Shown here piece by piece: positions 48,837 to 57,676 of a DNA stretch of 64,000 nt; position 1 is the stretch's first letter; every line of letters begins with the position of its first letter. The translations under genes and the position numbers were made by a program. The stretch is taken from contig CAXXSI010000014.1 in assembly GCA_963669285.2 (NCBI GenBank), positions 124,001 to 188,000 on the forward strand. Reading direction: 5' to 3'. A model generated the notes under the pieces. That model did no database searches, was not told the DNA's origin, and saw only the letters and a list, made by a program, of their open reading frames with translations. This DNA is from JAWKWH01 sp963669285. GTDB taxonomy: Bacteria > Pseudomonadota > Alphaproteobacteria > Rhizobiales > Rhizobiaceae.

Positions 48837-49487
48837 TTGTCGATTGTCAGAAAAATTACCGAGTTCTGGCCCGAATTCGTGGCCCGTTTGACCGCGCGCT
48901 CGGAGCGAGGGCCAATCGATTCAGTTAACGAACTCAATAACTTCATCGCGACGCGATCAGCATTTGTGGCTCAGAAGACGCTGTATGGATACCTGAAAAC
49001 GCGTATGGGCACGCGCTACCCGTCGGTGTTCGAGGACGATCAGATGATCGCCTCGATCAATATCGCCAAAATGCATGTTTATGCGGCCTGCGTGGCCGAT
49101 CTGACGATTTTCTGCCTCACACACGCTTCAAAGGAGACCGAACATGTTGATTCGGCGCCAGGCGCGGCGGCACCGTCATCCTATGACTGGGCCATTGCCG
49201 AAAATGTCGACGACTCCATCAGTTCCGATCAACGGGCCGAGTGGCGCCAACACTTCTTAAAGCGCCTGGAGGAGACCGATTGGCAGCGTGCTGCAATCGA
49301 CGCCGAGCATGGTATCGAAAGTCCGGCGGCGTTGTTGAAATGGGCGCCCATCGCGCCGGAACTGAAGAAACTCGATGTCGAGGTGGTGCGCAATTCGGTC
49401 CGCTTTACCTGGCATGAAGTCCGGTCGCAATTCCGCAAACGATGCGATGGCGCGGCCATCATGGCCGAACTTTCCGGCAACCGCTGA
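48837..49487 (+). CDS. Conserved unknown protein
   Basis: A 216-residue soluble protein starting at TTG 48837, with GGAGGG eleven bases upstream. It has no signal peptide or membrane helix. Segments such as KTLYGYLKTRMGTRYPSVFE and NIAKMHVYAACVADLTIFCL, and the C-terminal RFTWHEVRSQFRKRCDGAA, look conserved and well-structured, with helical periodicity. I do not recognise the family. Divergent from the symporter genes and convergent with glnA through a bidirectional terminator. Confidence 0.7.
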   Translation: MSIVRKITEFWPEFVARLTARSERGPIDSVNELNNFIATRSAFVAQKTLYGYLKTRMGTRYPSVFEDDQMIASINIAKMHVYAACVADLTIFCLTHASKETEHVDSAPGAAAPSSYDWAIAENVDDSISSDQRAEWRQHFLKRLEETDWQRAAIDAEHGIESPAALLKWAPIAPELKKLDVEVVRNSVRFTWHEVRSQFRKRCDGAAIMAELSGNR

Positions 49488-49498
49488 GGGCGTTCAAC

Positions 49499-49532
49499 AA
49501 AAAACCCGCCGGTTGCCCGGCGGGGTTTGTTT
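49499..49532. terminator. Bidirectional terminator between the unknown gene and glnA
   Basis: AACCCGCCGG pairs with CCGGCGGGGTT (one bulged G) and is flanked by a run of A on the left and T-rich sequence on the right, so it can stop both converging transcripts. Confidence 0.88.
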
Positions 49533-49550
49533 TCGGAAACGCAGTTTGTT

Positions 49551-50960
49551 TTAGACCGAATAATACATGTCGAATTCGACTGGATGCGGGGTCATCTCGA
49601 AGCGCATGACCTCTTCCATTTTCAGTTCGATGTAAGCATCAATCTGGTCATCGTCGAACACGCCGCCGGCCTTCAGGAAGCCGCGATCGGCATCGAGGCT
49701 GGCAAGCGCCTCACGCAGGCTGCCGCAGACCGTCGGAATCTGCTTCAGTTCCTTCGGCGGCAGGTCGTAGAGGTCCTTGTCCATGGCATCGCCCGGATGC
49801 AGCTTGTTCTTGATGCCGTCGAGGCCGGCCATCAGCATTGCTGCAAACGCGAGATACGGATTGGCGGTCGGATCGGGGAACCGCACCTCGACCCGCTTCG
49901 CCTTCGGCGACGTACCGAACGGAATACGGCAGGATGCCGAGCGATTGCGCGCCGAATAGGCGAGCAGAACCGGCGCTTCATAACCCGGCACCAGACGCTT
50001 GTAGGAGTTGGTCGACGGGTTGGTGAATGCGTTCAGCGCCTTGGCGTGCTTGATGATACCGCCGATGTAGTAGAGGCAGCTTTCCGACAAACCGGCATAT
50101 TCGTTGCCGGCAAAAGTGGGTTTTCCGTCCTTCCAGATCGACTGATGCACATGCATGCCGGAACCGTTGTCGCCAAAGACCGGCTTGGGCATGAACGTGG
50201 CCGTCTTGCCGTAGGCATTGGCGACCTGATGAACGACGTATTTGTAGATCTGGGTCTTGTCGGCATTGCGGACCAGCGTATCGAATTTGACGCCGCCTTC
50301 ATGCTGCGCGGCGGCCACTTCGTGGTGATGCTTTTCGACAACCACACCCATCTCGGACATGACCGTCAGCATTTCCGAGCGCATGTCCTGGGCCGAATCG
50401 ACTGGCGGCACCGGAAAATAGCCGCCCTTGACGCGCGGCCGGTGGCCAAGATTACCGGTCTCGTAATCCGCGTCATCATTCGACGGCAGTTCGGAGGAAT
50501 CGAGCTTGAATCCGGTGTTGTATGGATCGGCCTTGTAGCGGACGTCGTCGAAGACGAAGAACTCGGCTTCCGGGCCGAAATAGGCGGTATCTCCGACGCC
50601 CTCGGCATTCAGATAGGCTTCCGCCTTGCGGGCGGTGCCGCGCGGGTCGCGATTGTAGGCCTCGCCGGAGACTGGATCGAGAATGTCGCAGACGATGGCC
50701 ATGGTCGACTGGGCGAAAAACGGATCCATATGCGCCGTTTCGGTGTCAGGCATGAGCACCATGTCGGATTCGTTGATCGCCTTCCACCCGCCGATGGACG
50801 ATCCGTCGAACATGACGCCGTCGGCGAACATGTCGTCGTCAACCGCCGTGACGTCCATGGTCACGTGCTGCAGTTTGCCCTTGGGATCGGTGAAGCGGAG
50901 ATCGACGAATTTCACGTCGTTGTCGCTGATCTGCTTCAAGATATCGCTTGCTGAGGTCAT
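49551..50960 (-). CDS. glnA: Glutamine synthetase type I
   Basis: Makes glutamine from glutamate, ammonia and ATP; the central ammonium-assimilating enzyme. 469 residues, full type I length. Active-site blocks are MFDGSSIGGWKAINESDM, AYFGPEAEFFVFDDVRY and the ATP-site sequence KPVFGDNGSGMHVHQSIWKD. The adenylylation Tyr is Tyr398 in DKDLYDLPPKE, so activity is subject to GlnE control. It follows glnB by 62 bases; the glnB-glnA operon is the norm in alphaproteobacteria. With GlnD in this window, the PII cascade is largely present. Confidence 0.99.
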   Translation of the reverse strand: MTSASDILKQISDNDVKFVDLRFTDPKGKLQHVTMDVTAVDDDMFADGVMFDGSSIGGWKAINESDMVLMPDTETAHMDPFFAQSTMAIVCDILDPVSGEAYNRDPRGTARKAEAYLNAEGVGDTAYFGPEAEFFVFDDVRYKADPYNTGFKLDSSELPSNDDADYETGNLGHRPRVKGGYFPVPPVDSAQDMRSEMLTVMSEMGVVVEKHHHEVAAAQHEGGVKFDTLVRNADKTQIYKYVVHQVANAYGKTATFMPKPVFGDNGSGMHVHQSIWKDGKPTFAGNEYAGLSESCLYYIGGIIKHAKALNAFTNPSTNSYKRLVPGYEAPVLLAYSARNRSASCRIPFGTSPKAKRVEVRFPDPTANPYLAFAAMLMAGLDGIKNKLHPGDAMDKDLYDLPPKELKQIPTVCGSLREALASLDADRGFLKAGGVFDDDQIDAYIELKMEEVMRFEMTPHPVEFDMYYSV

Positions 50961-51022
50961 TCTGTTTTCCTGCTATTTCAATGGATGGATTGGGTTGGAT
51001 GGATTGGCTTTGCCGAATTCTA

Positions 51023-51361
51023 TCAGATTGCGGCTTCGCCGGTTTCACCTGTGCGGATGCGGATAACTTCCTCGACACTCGACACAAAGATTTTTCCGTC
51101 ACCGATGCGGCCGGTCTCGGCAGCATTTCGTATTGCCTCGATTGCCCCTTCGACCGCGTCATCGGCCAGTACGATTTCGACCTTCACCTTGGGCAGAAAG
51201 TCGACGACATATTCGGCACCGCGGTAAAGTTCGGTGTGGCCCTTTTGCCGGCCGAAACCCTTGGCTTCGGTCACGGTAATTCCCTGAAGGCCGACATCCT
51301 GCAGCGCCTCCTTGACCTCGTCGAGCTTGAACGGCTTGATGATGGCTTCGATTTTTTTCAT
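51023..51361 (-). CDS. glnB: Nitrogen regulatory protein PII (GlnB)
   Basis: A 112-residue PII trimer subunit that integrates ATP/ADP, 2-oxoglutarate and, through uridylylation by GlnD, glutamine. Tyr51 in the T-loop (GHTELYRGAEYVVDFLPK) is the modification site, and VSSVEEVIRIRTGETGEAA is the C-terminal signature. Start at MKKIEAIIKPFKLDE (51361); the longer in-frame extension to 51436 runs through the promoter. A sigma-54-type promoter and NtrC-like sites lie upstream. Confidence 0.98.
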   Translation of the reverse strand: MKKIEAIIKPFKLDEVKEALQDVGLQGITVTEAKGFGRQKGHTELYRGAEYVVDFLPKVKVEIVLADDAVEGAIEAIRNAAETGRIGDGKIFVSSVEEVIRIRTGETGEAAI

Positions 51362-51419
51362 GTCCGATTGAGACTCCAAAGGGTGTCGAGCGGATACGCG
51401 CCCGTTTCGCACGTTTAAA

Positions 51420-51435
51420 TGCATGAAGCGTGCCA
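51420..51435 (-). promoter_or_regulatory. Sigma-54 promoter of glnB-glnA
   Basis: On the minus strand the sequence is TGGCACGCTTCATGCA. It matches TGGCACG-N4-TTGCA with one change, and the invariant GG and GC are exactly ten bases apart. It is about 59 bases upstream of the glnB start codon. Sigma-54 promoters drive glnB-glnA under nitrogen limitation in relatives. Confidence 0.75.
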
Positions 51436-51550
51436 ATTCGCAGCAACGCGACGAAATTCCTTAGCGACTGATTTCGCGGCCAATTCGTGCCGGCCGGAAC
51501 GGGCGCCGATGCATCTTGTTTCCCTGTGTTCGCGAGGTGCACACCCGGCT

Positions 51551-51587
51551 TGCACAAAAATTGGTCAAAATGCCTACAAAATGTGCA
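51551..51587. promoter_or_regulatory. Two tandem NtrC-like sites upstream of glnB
   Basis: TGCACAAAAATTGGTCA (51551-51567) and TGCCTACAAAATGTGCA (51571-51587) each retain one good half of the NtrC consensus TGCACTAAAATGGTGCA. Their distance from the sigma-54 promoter, about 120-150 bases, is typical of an enhancer. Matches are partial, so this is a moderate-confidence assignment supported by context. Confidence 0.5.
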
Positions 51588-51680
51588 ATACCCGAATTTG
51601 ACGCTGCGCGCTTGCATCGCACCTGCACTTGGGCAACTCATTGTGACGTAGCTACCTAGAACACTTCGGGCACGACCGAC

Positions 51681-53183
51681 ATGCATGAATTGCTTACCCC
51701 TGACGAGATGGGCCGCGTCGACCGGTTTGCGATCGACCATGGCCCGCTATCGGGGATCCAGTTGATGCGCAATGCCGGATCGGCGGTGGTTGGCGAAATC
51801 CTGCGACGATTCCCGGATACCGGCCGCGCCGACATCCTTTGCGGCCCCGGCAACAATGGCGGCGACGGTTACGTGATCGCCCGGTTGCTGCAGAAAAACG
51901 GTATGGCGGTGCGCCTCTACGCGCTGGCGCAACCGAAAGACGGCACGGACGCCCATCTTGCGGCGCTTGAATGCGACGTCGAGGGACAGCCGCTGGGCGA
52001 CTTCTCGCTCGAGCCCGGTTCGCTGGTGGTGGACGCATTGTTCGGGGCCGGATTGGAACGACCGCTGTCGGGCGTCGTGCTCGAGGCGGTCGAAAAGACC
52101 AGGGCGGCGAACTGCAGAGTGGTTGCCGTCGACCTTCCGTCCGGCCTGTCCGGCGACAGCGGCGGGGTGCTCGGCGACGCTGCCGCGGCAGAATTGACCG
52201 TCACCTTCTTTCGCAAGAAGCCCGGGCACCTGCTCTATCCCGGGCGCGCATTGTGCGGCGACCTCATCGTCGCCGACATCGGCATTCGTGATGAGGTGTT
52301 TTGCGAGATTTCGCCTTCATGTTTCGAAAACGCCCCCGCCCTGTGGGTGAGCCAACTGCCATCTCCCGATATTGACGCGCACAAATACTCGCGCGGCGCA
52401 GTCGGTGTCTTCTCCGGCGGACCGACGGCGACCGGTGCAGCACGCCTTTCCGCGATGGCGGCTCAGCGGGCAGGTGCCGGTGCTGTGACGGTCTACTCGC
52501 CGGCAAGCGCCTTGCCGGTGAACGCCAGTCATCTGACGTCGATCATGCTGGCAAAGATCGATACGCCCGACGATCTGGCTGCGATGCTGCACGGCGGCCG
52601 CAACACGTCTTTCGTAATGGGACCGGGATTTGGCGTCGGTTTGAAGGCGCGCGATTTCGTGCGGGTATTGCTGGGCATCGATCCGGATCGGCGGGTGGAA
52701 AAACTGCCCGGGTCGGTGGTTCTTGATGCCGACGCGCTGACGTCGTTTGCAAGCAACCCGGCATCGCTGTTCGACCGCGGCGATGGCGATGGCGGGCCGG
52801 CAATCGTGCTGACGCCGCATGAGGGCGAGTTTGCGCGGCTGTTTGCCGATCTTGCCGGCGACGAAACACTGTCGAAACTGGACCGCGCCCGTGCAGCAGC
52901 CAAGCGCGCCGGCGCCACCGTCGTCTACAAGGGGCCGGACACGGTCATCGCAGCCGCGGACGGTCGCGCTGCCATCAACACCAACGGCACGCCCTGGCTC
53001 GCGACCGCCGGATCGGGTGACGTGCTTGCCGGGATCATTGCCGGATTGATGGCCCAGGGCATGGCAGCATTCGAGGCGGCCTCAGCCGGTGTCTGGCTGC
53101 ACGGAGAAACGGGCCGGTTTGCCGGGCAAGGCGCGATTGCCGAGGATTTGGTGTTGCACATCAAAGACGCGTTTGCGCTCTGA
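51681..53183 (+). CDS. nnr: Bifunctional NAD(P)H-hydrate epimerase/dehydratase
   Basis: Repairs hydrated NADH/NADPH. The 500-residue product joins an N-terminal epimerase (YjeF_N: LCGPGNNGGDGYVIARLL; VVAVDLPSGLSGDSG) and a C-terminal ADP-dependent dehydratase (VLTPHEGEFARLF; GTPWLATAGSGDVLAGIIAG). Both active-site regions are intact. It lies divergent to glnB with 319 bases between, close to glnB-glnA as in other Hyphomicrobiales. The start at 51681 gives MHELLTPDEMGRVD, the expected N-terminus. Confidence 0.96.
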   Translation: MHELLTPDEMGRVDRFAIDHGPLSGIQLMRNAGSAVVGEILRRFPDTGRADILCGPGNNGGDGYVIARLLQKNGMAVRLYALAQPKDGTDAHLAALECDVEGQPLGDFSLEPGSLVVDALFGAGLERPLSGVVLEAVEKTRAANCRVVAVDLPSGLSGDSGGVLGDAAAAELTVTFFRKKPGHLLYPGRALCGDLIVADIGIRDEVFCEISPSCFENAPALWVSQLPSPDIDAHKYSRGAVGVFSGGPTATGAARLSAMAAQRAGAGAVTVYSPASALPVNASHLTSIMLAKIDTPDDLAAMLHGGRNTSFVMGPGFGVGLKARDFVRVLLGIDPDRRVEKLPGSVVLDADALTSFASNPASLFDRGDGDGGPAIVLTPHEGEFARLFADLAGDETLSKLDRARAAAKRAGATVVYKGPDTVIAAADGRAAINTNGTPWLATAGSGDVLAGIIAGLMAQGMAAFEAASAGVWLHGETGRFAGQGAIAEDLVLHIKDAFAL

Positions 53184-53205
53184 TAATCGAAGGAGATTCT
53201 GATCG

Positions 53206-54015
53206 ATGCCGAAAGTAAACGCCAATGGCGTGAACCTGCACTACAGCGACACCGGCAATGATGGGCCCGTCATCGTCTTTTCGCACGGGCTGATCATGTC
53301 GAGCGCCATGTTTGCAGCGCAAATCGATCGATTGAAGGATCGATACCGCTGCATTGCCTACGACCATCGCGGCCAGGGCGAAAGCGAAGTGGCGGAAAGC
53401 GGTTATGACATGGATACGCTGACGAAGGATGCCGTGGCCCTGATCACTGAACTCGGCGCTGGACCTTGCCATTTTGTCGGTCTTTCCATGGGTGGATTCG
53501 TAGGCATGCGCCTTGCCGCCAGACATCCGGAAATGGTGAAATCGCTGACGCTTCTGGAGACAAGCGCCGACTCGGAACCCGAGGAAAACGGGCCCAAATA
53601 CCGACGGCTCAATTTTGTCGCCCACTGGTTCGGGCTGGGGCTGGTCGTCGGCAAGGTCATGCCTATTCTGTTCGGCAAAACCTTCATGACCGATCCGGCC
53701 CGTTCAGCCGATCGGGATATCTGGCGCAAGCGGATTATCGGCAATCACCGGATCGGTATCACCCGGGCTGTCAAAGGGGTGATCGACCGCAAAAGCGTCA
53801 TGGATGAATTAGCGAATATCGCTTGTCCGACACTGGTGGCGGTGGGCGATGAAGACACCGCCACCGTGCCCGCAAAATCCGAGCGTATCGCGGCGGCGAT
53901 CAAAGGCGCGCGACTGTCGATCATTCCTTCGGCGGGCCATTCCTCGACCATCGAGCAGCCCGATCATGTCAGCGATCTCATCGAACGGTTCATCGGCGAG
54001 GTGGAACGGAGTTGA
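53206..54015 (+). CDS. Alpha/beta-fold hydrolase
   Basis: A 269-residue alpha/beta hydrolase: oxyanion block VIVFSHGLIMSSAMF, nucleophile elbow FVGLSMGGFVGMRLA (Ser), acidic residue in LVAVGDEDTATVPAK and His in IPSAGHSSTIEQPD, a complete triad. Such proteins include 3-oxoadipate enol-lactonase-like and other carboxylic ester hydrolases; the substrate cannot be read. It follows nnr by 22 bases (AAGGAG ribosome site) and is probably co-transcribed. Confidence 0.88.
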   Translation: MPKVNANGVNLHYSDTGNDGPVIVFSHGLIMSSAMFAAQIDRLKDRYRCIAYDHRGQGESEVAESGYDMDTLTKDAVALITELGAGPCHFVGLSMGGFVGMRLAARHPEMVKSLTLLETSADSEPEENGPKYRRLNFVAHWFGLGLVVGKVMPILFGKTFMTDPARSADRDIWRKRIIGNHRIGITRAVKGVIDRKSVMDELANIACPTLVAVGDEDTATVPAKSERIAAAIKGARLSIIPSAGHSSTIEQPDHVSDLIERFIGEVERS

Positions 54016-54026
54016 CAATATACTGA

Positions 54027-54824
54027 TCAGCCGAGGCGCTCCATAAAGGCCATCGCGCCGTGCGGCGCGCGGACTTTACCCTCGTGAATGAAGTAGACGA
54101 ACACGTCACGCGGTGTTTTCGCCGGCGCGTTTGCCGGATCGGCCAATGGCAGGTCGGCCGGTTGACCGCCCTTTGCCCACAGCTTCACCCTTTCGGCCCA
54201 GCGATCCATCTCATCAGCGGGATAGCAGATGTCGATATCGTCATCACCGCGCTGCAAGCGCGCATAGACAAAGTCCGAAGTCACGTCTGCGATCTCCGGA
54301 TATTTGCCATGGTGGGCGTAGACAACTGCCGTATCGTGCTTTCTCGCCAGCGCAACAAAAGCCGGGTCAATGAAACTCTCGTGGCGGACTTCCAGGGCAT
54401 GCCGCAGTGTCACTCCATCGTGGCTACGGGGCACCAATGCCAGCCAGGCGGCGAAATCATCGGGATCGAACTTCTTGGTCGGTGCGAACTGCCAGACGAT
54501 CGGACCCAGATGGGGACCAAGTTCGGTAATGCCGGAACTGATGAAACGGTTGATTGATTCGCCTGACTCAGCCAATACCTTCTTGATCGTGGTGAAGCGG
54601 TTCGCCTTGACCGAGAACATGAACCCTTCCGGTACTTCGGCTGCCCAGTTGGCGAATGTCGCCGGTTTCTGATCGCGATAATAAGTGCCGTTGATCTCGA
54701 TGGTCGGCACCTGCCGGCTGGCATATTCAAGTTGGCGTTTCCTGGCGAGCTTGGGCGGATAAAACGACTTATTCCATGGTTCGAAGGTCCAGCCGCCAAA
54801 GCCGGCCCGAATGATCGCTGTCAT
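54027..54824 (-). CDS. DUF72 (YecE-like) protein
   Basis: A 265-residue TIM-barrel-like DUF72 protein. The N-terminal IRAGFGGWTFEPWNKSFYP and the central IEINGTYYRDQKPATFANW are the family signature, with PTKKFDPDDFAAWLALVP and a C-terminal VYFIHEGKVRAPHGAMAF. The family is widespread with no settled function. Convergent with the hydrolase at 53206. An upstream flavoprotein gene on the same strand is 21 bases away. Confidence 0.88.
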   Translation of the reverse strand: MTAIIRAGFGGWTFEPWNKSFYPPKLARKRQLEYASRQVPTIEINGTYYRDQKPATFANWAAEVPEGFMFSVKANRFTTIKKVLAESGESINRFISSGITELGPHLGPIVWQFAPTKKFDPDDFAAWLALVPRSHDGVTLRHALEVRHESFIDPAFVALARKHDTAVVYAHHGKYPEIADVTSDFVYARLQRGDDDIDICYPADEMDRWAERVKLWAKGGQPADLPLADPANAPAKTPRDVFVYFIHEGKVRAPHGAMAFMERLG

Positions 54825-54845
54825 TGGTCGATGTCCTTTGCCATA

Positions 54846-55871
54846 TCAAATATGCACGGGTGGTTGACTTGGCGGTGTGCCCTTCGGGCGCATGAAGCGC
54901 CGCATCAGCCGGTGCGCCAGGCCGCTGAATGTGTAGTAGGTCACGGCATCCTTGTCGTATCTGCCCTGCCCGAGGATTTCCTTCGCAGCCATCAGACCAC
55001 TTTCGATGGCCGGGCCGATCCCTTCTCCCAGGTCGAGTGAGGCCAGCCCGGCGCTGTCACCGATCAGAAAACAGCGTTCGTCCACGACCGCCCCGTCATA
55101 GGTGTAGAGATAATAGGGATGTCCCGTCGCTTTCAGTTCCGCAGCAGTATTGCTATCCAGTCGACCCTCGCGCACCAGGCAGTCGAGAAACTGCTGCAGA
55201 TGATCATGGATGTTTGTGCCGGATTTCCTGAAATATTTGGCCTTGCCGCCGATGCCGATATTGACGACACCGTCGCCCTTGGGAACGTACCAGGCGTAGC
55301 CCTTCAGCCCGCGCTGAAAGAAATAGAGACGGCAGATGTCCTGGCGGGCCGGATATTCGAACTCCTTTTCAAGCGTGGCGATCTGAACGGATTTGTTGCG
55401 CTGATCATCGAACAGATTGCGGCGCACCGGGCACATGGTGCCGCCGGCGCCGACGAGATGGCGGCAGGTGAACTGGTCGTCGATGACGAAGCGATCGGCC
55501 TCACGCCGGATGGATTTCACATCATGGTTTTCGACCGGTGCGCCCGAGCGCTGCAGCAGCCAGGCATCGAATTCGACCCGTCTGATCGAGTAGTTGATGC
55601 CGGGTGTGGGAAACCAGTTCAGCCCGAACGGGATCTTCGGCAGATGGGTGCGGATGGACAGTTGCAGGATCGGATGCGGATAGTCGGTGGGGGTAAACTC
55701 AAGGTCGGCCATCACCTTCTCGGTGATCCAGCCGGCGCATAGCTTCAAACGCGGAAATTCCGCCTTGTCGAGCACGAGAACATCATGACCGTGCTTGACC
55801 AGATGGCCGGCGCAGGTCGATCCGGCCGGACCACCGCCGACAATGATCGTGTCCACATGACGCATGTTCAA
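54846..55871 (-). CDS. FAD-dependent oxidoreductase, geranylgeranyl reductase family
   Basis: A 341-residue flavoprotein with the N-terminal FAD motif TIIVGGGPAGSTCAGHLVK, an E/D-type ribose contact VLVLDKAEFPRLKLCAGWI, and the second FAD motif CFLIGDSAGLASLDLGEGIG. The KLCAG cysteine and the GDSAG motif are typical of the geranylgeranyl-reductase-related family, which reduces prenyl chains or carries out other flavin chemistry. No bacteriochlorophyll or carotenoid genes are present, so the substrate may be a lipid or quinone, but this is open. ATGs at 55871 and 55865 are both possible. Confidence 0.85.
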   Translation of the reverse strand: MNMRHVDTIIVGGGPAGSTCAGHLVKHGHDVLVLDKAEFPRLKLCAGWITEKVMADLEFTPTDYPHPILQLSIRTHLPKIPFGLNWFPTPGINYSIRRVEFDAWLLQRSGAPVENHDVKSIRREADRFVIDDQFTCRHLVGAGGTMCPVRRNLFDDQRNKSVQIATLEKEFEYPARQDICRLYFFQRGLKGYAWYVPKGDGVVNIGIGGKAKYFRKSGTNIHDHLQQFLDCLVREGRLDSNTAAELKATGHPYYLYTYDGAVVDERCFLIGDSAGLASLDLGEGIGPAIESGLMAAKEILGQGRYDKDAVTYYTFSGLAHRLMRRFMRPKGTPPSQPPVHI

Positions 55872-55961
55872 CCTGCTACCCCAGAAAACCGGTCCCGGCC
55901 AGACCCGGTGTGAGTGGCCCCATCATACCGGCGGCACCTGCCAGACTTGTAGCGCATAGGT

Positions 55962-56804
55962 CTACCGACCGGGACCGGTATCGAGCCAATCACGAAAATA
56001 TCCTGCCGCCACCTGCCAGTGTTTCGACAACATCAGGTCATGCGGCGCATCCGGAACGATGTGGCAGTCGCAATCGTGAAACCGCGCGGTGTGGTGCTGG
56101 GAAGTCGGCGAAAACAGCGTGTCGTTTTCGCCGCCGACGACCAGCATCGGCGGTTTTGTGGCGGATTTTCGCGGCAGGTCGAACAGCAGCATGTCGAGGA
56201 AACCGAGCCAGGATTCATCAGTCAGTTTTGCGGCGAATTTTCTTGTTTCCTCGTCACTGCTGCCAGCATCAAGGAACATGTGCCCCGCTTTTTGCGGATC
56301 GGCGACCAGCGGCCAGAGCGACAGAAGCAGATTGACCCTGGCGAAATCGAGCGGCCGTCGAAGCGCGATATTCGCGGTCGCCCGCCAGACGCCATAGCTC
56401 GGCACCGTCGCCAGCAACCCGACACCGGCAAGCCGGTCGGTGCGCCGCATCAAATGCTGGCAGACCAGCCCGCCCATGGAATGGCCGATGACAACCGGTG
56501 GCGCCTCGAGGGTATCGGCGACAGCCAACACGTCTTCGACATAGTCGGCAATACGGTTCCAGCGCATGGATTTTTTCGCAGGGCTGCGGCCGTGGCCGCG
56601 CAAATCAAGCGCGAGCGTCTGATACCCCTTGTCGGCAAAGAGAGGCAGAAACGTTTCCTGCCAGCACCAGGCGCCATGCCAGGCCCCGTGGACCAGAAGG
56701 ACCGGTGGCTTACCGGAACCGGTTCTCTTCGGGTTTGCGCTCAGGACATGCAAGCCTGCGAGCGTTGTGCTGGCAATTTCCGGTTTGCCGTTTGCCGATC
56801 CCAT
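55962..56804 (-). CDS. Alpha/beta-fold hydrolase
   Basis: A 280-residue hydrolase with VLLVHGAWHGAWCWQET (oxyanion region), VVIGHSMGGLVCQHLM (nucleophile Ser), VVGGENDTLFSPTS and a late HDLMLSKHW-type His. No signal peptide is seen. It resembles lysophospholipase- or monoacylglycerol-lipase-like enzymes, but the substrate is not determined. It shares the strand with the flavoprotein and methyltransferase-like genes, 90 and 71 bases apart, so a loose lipid-related cluster is conceivable. Confidence 0.85.
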   Translation of the reverse strand: MGSANGKPEIASTTLAGLHVLSANPKRTGSGKPPVLLVHGAWHGAWCWQETFLPLFADKGYQTLALDLRGHGRSPAKKSMRWNRIADYVEDVLAVADTLEAPPVVIGHSMGGLVCQHLMRRTDRLAGVGLLATVPSYGVWRATANIALRRPLDFARVNLLLSLWPLVADPQKAGHMFLDAGSSDEETRKFAAKLTDESWLGFLDMLLFDLPRKSATKPPMLVVGGENDTLFSPTSQHHTARFHDCDCHIVPDAPHDLMLSKHWQVAAGYFRDWLDTGPGR

Positions 56805-56875
56805 GGGCCTGCCCTTCCCTCAACGTTCAGGAAACGTAAAACGTACGGCAACGTCAAGGCAGGCGGCACCGGCGC

Positions 56876-57610
56876 TCAGCCGTATATGCGCTGCATGTCC
56901 GGTTTTTCGACGGTGAAATAATGCACCCATATATAGGCGTGGCTGAAAGCCGCGGCGATCAGCGCGGCGGTCGACTGCAAGGCGAACGCCGGAATCCACA
57001 ATGCCCCGATGCCAAACACGTACATGCCGTTGTCGGTGAATTTGAAAATCCCCTGCCGAACCATGGGCCAGCTTTGGGCCTCGGCGTAGAAATGATCGCT
57101 GCCGAAGGCGCGGGTGAAACCGAAATAGGTCTTGACCGAATAGAACAGATAGATGGCCGGTACGGCAATGATTGCGGCGACGCCATAGCCGAGCCAGGGT
57201 TCGATGCTCAAAGTCCCACGATTGGCGATCGCCAGAAATATGATCAGAAAGAAGCGGGCAGCAAACAGGATGGCGAATACCACCGAATAGAGCCGGAAAG
57301 CGGTATCGGTGTCGCCCGCCCATCGGGTCAGCTTCCCGCCATGCAGTTCGAGCCGCCATGCCGCACACACAAAAAGCTGGTGAACCACCGTATCGGCAAG
57401 CAGCAGCGCAAACCAAACACCGGTCGAGATGCCGAACAGCGAACCGGTCAGCGCGCCCTCGATGCCGGCTGCCCAGATCGCGGCCATGAGCAGCAATACA
57501 AGGCAGACAGTGTGGGCCAGCTGTCGTTCAAAGACCAGCGACAAGTCCAAAGATTTCTTCTTCTCGTCGACCATCGGCTCTCCGACAGGTTCGAATGTGC
57601 TTTGCATCAT
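56876..57610 (-). CDS. Integral membrane protein, possible phospholipid-methyltransferase-like
   Basis: A 244-residue protein with about six membrane helices (HTVCLVLLLMAAIWAAGI; GVWFALLLADTVVHQLFVCA; LYSVVFAILFAARFFLIIF; GVAAIIAVPAIYLFYSVKT). The end, HAYIWVHYFTVEKPDMQRIYG minus a few residues, with its E-K-P-D-M motif, recalls the C-terminus of phosphatidylethanolamine N-methyltransferases and isoprenylcysteine methyltransferase relatives. The SAM-binding residues I can see are not decisive. The start at 57610 gives MMQSTFEPVGEP; the open frame to 57799 is antisense to the next gene. Confidence 0.5.
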   Translation of the reverse strand: MMQSTFEPVGEPMVDEKKKSLDLSLVFERQLAHTVCLVLLLMAAIWAAGIEGALTGSLFGISTGVWFALLLADTVVHQLFVCAAWRLELHGGKLTRWAGDTDTAFRLYSVVFAILFAARFFLIIFLAIANRGTLSIEPWLGYGVAAIIAVPAIYLFYSVKTYFGFTRAFGSDHFYAEAQSWPMVRQGIFKFTDNGMYVFGIGALWIPAFALQSTAALIAAAFSHAYIWVHYFTVEKPDMQRIYG

Positions 57611-57676
57611 GCCTCTCAAGCGGAGTTTACCGCAACCTGCTTGACCGGGGACGATGACGGCGCGAGAGGTGGAAGC

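Noticed and set aside
49527..50954. 475-codon plus-strand open frame
   Set aside because: Antisense shadow of glnA in a high-GC gene.
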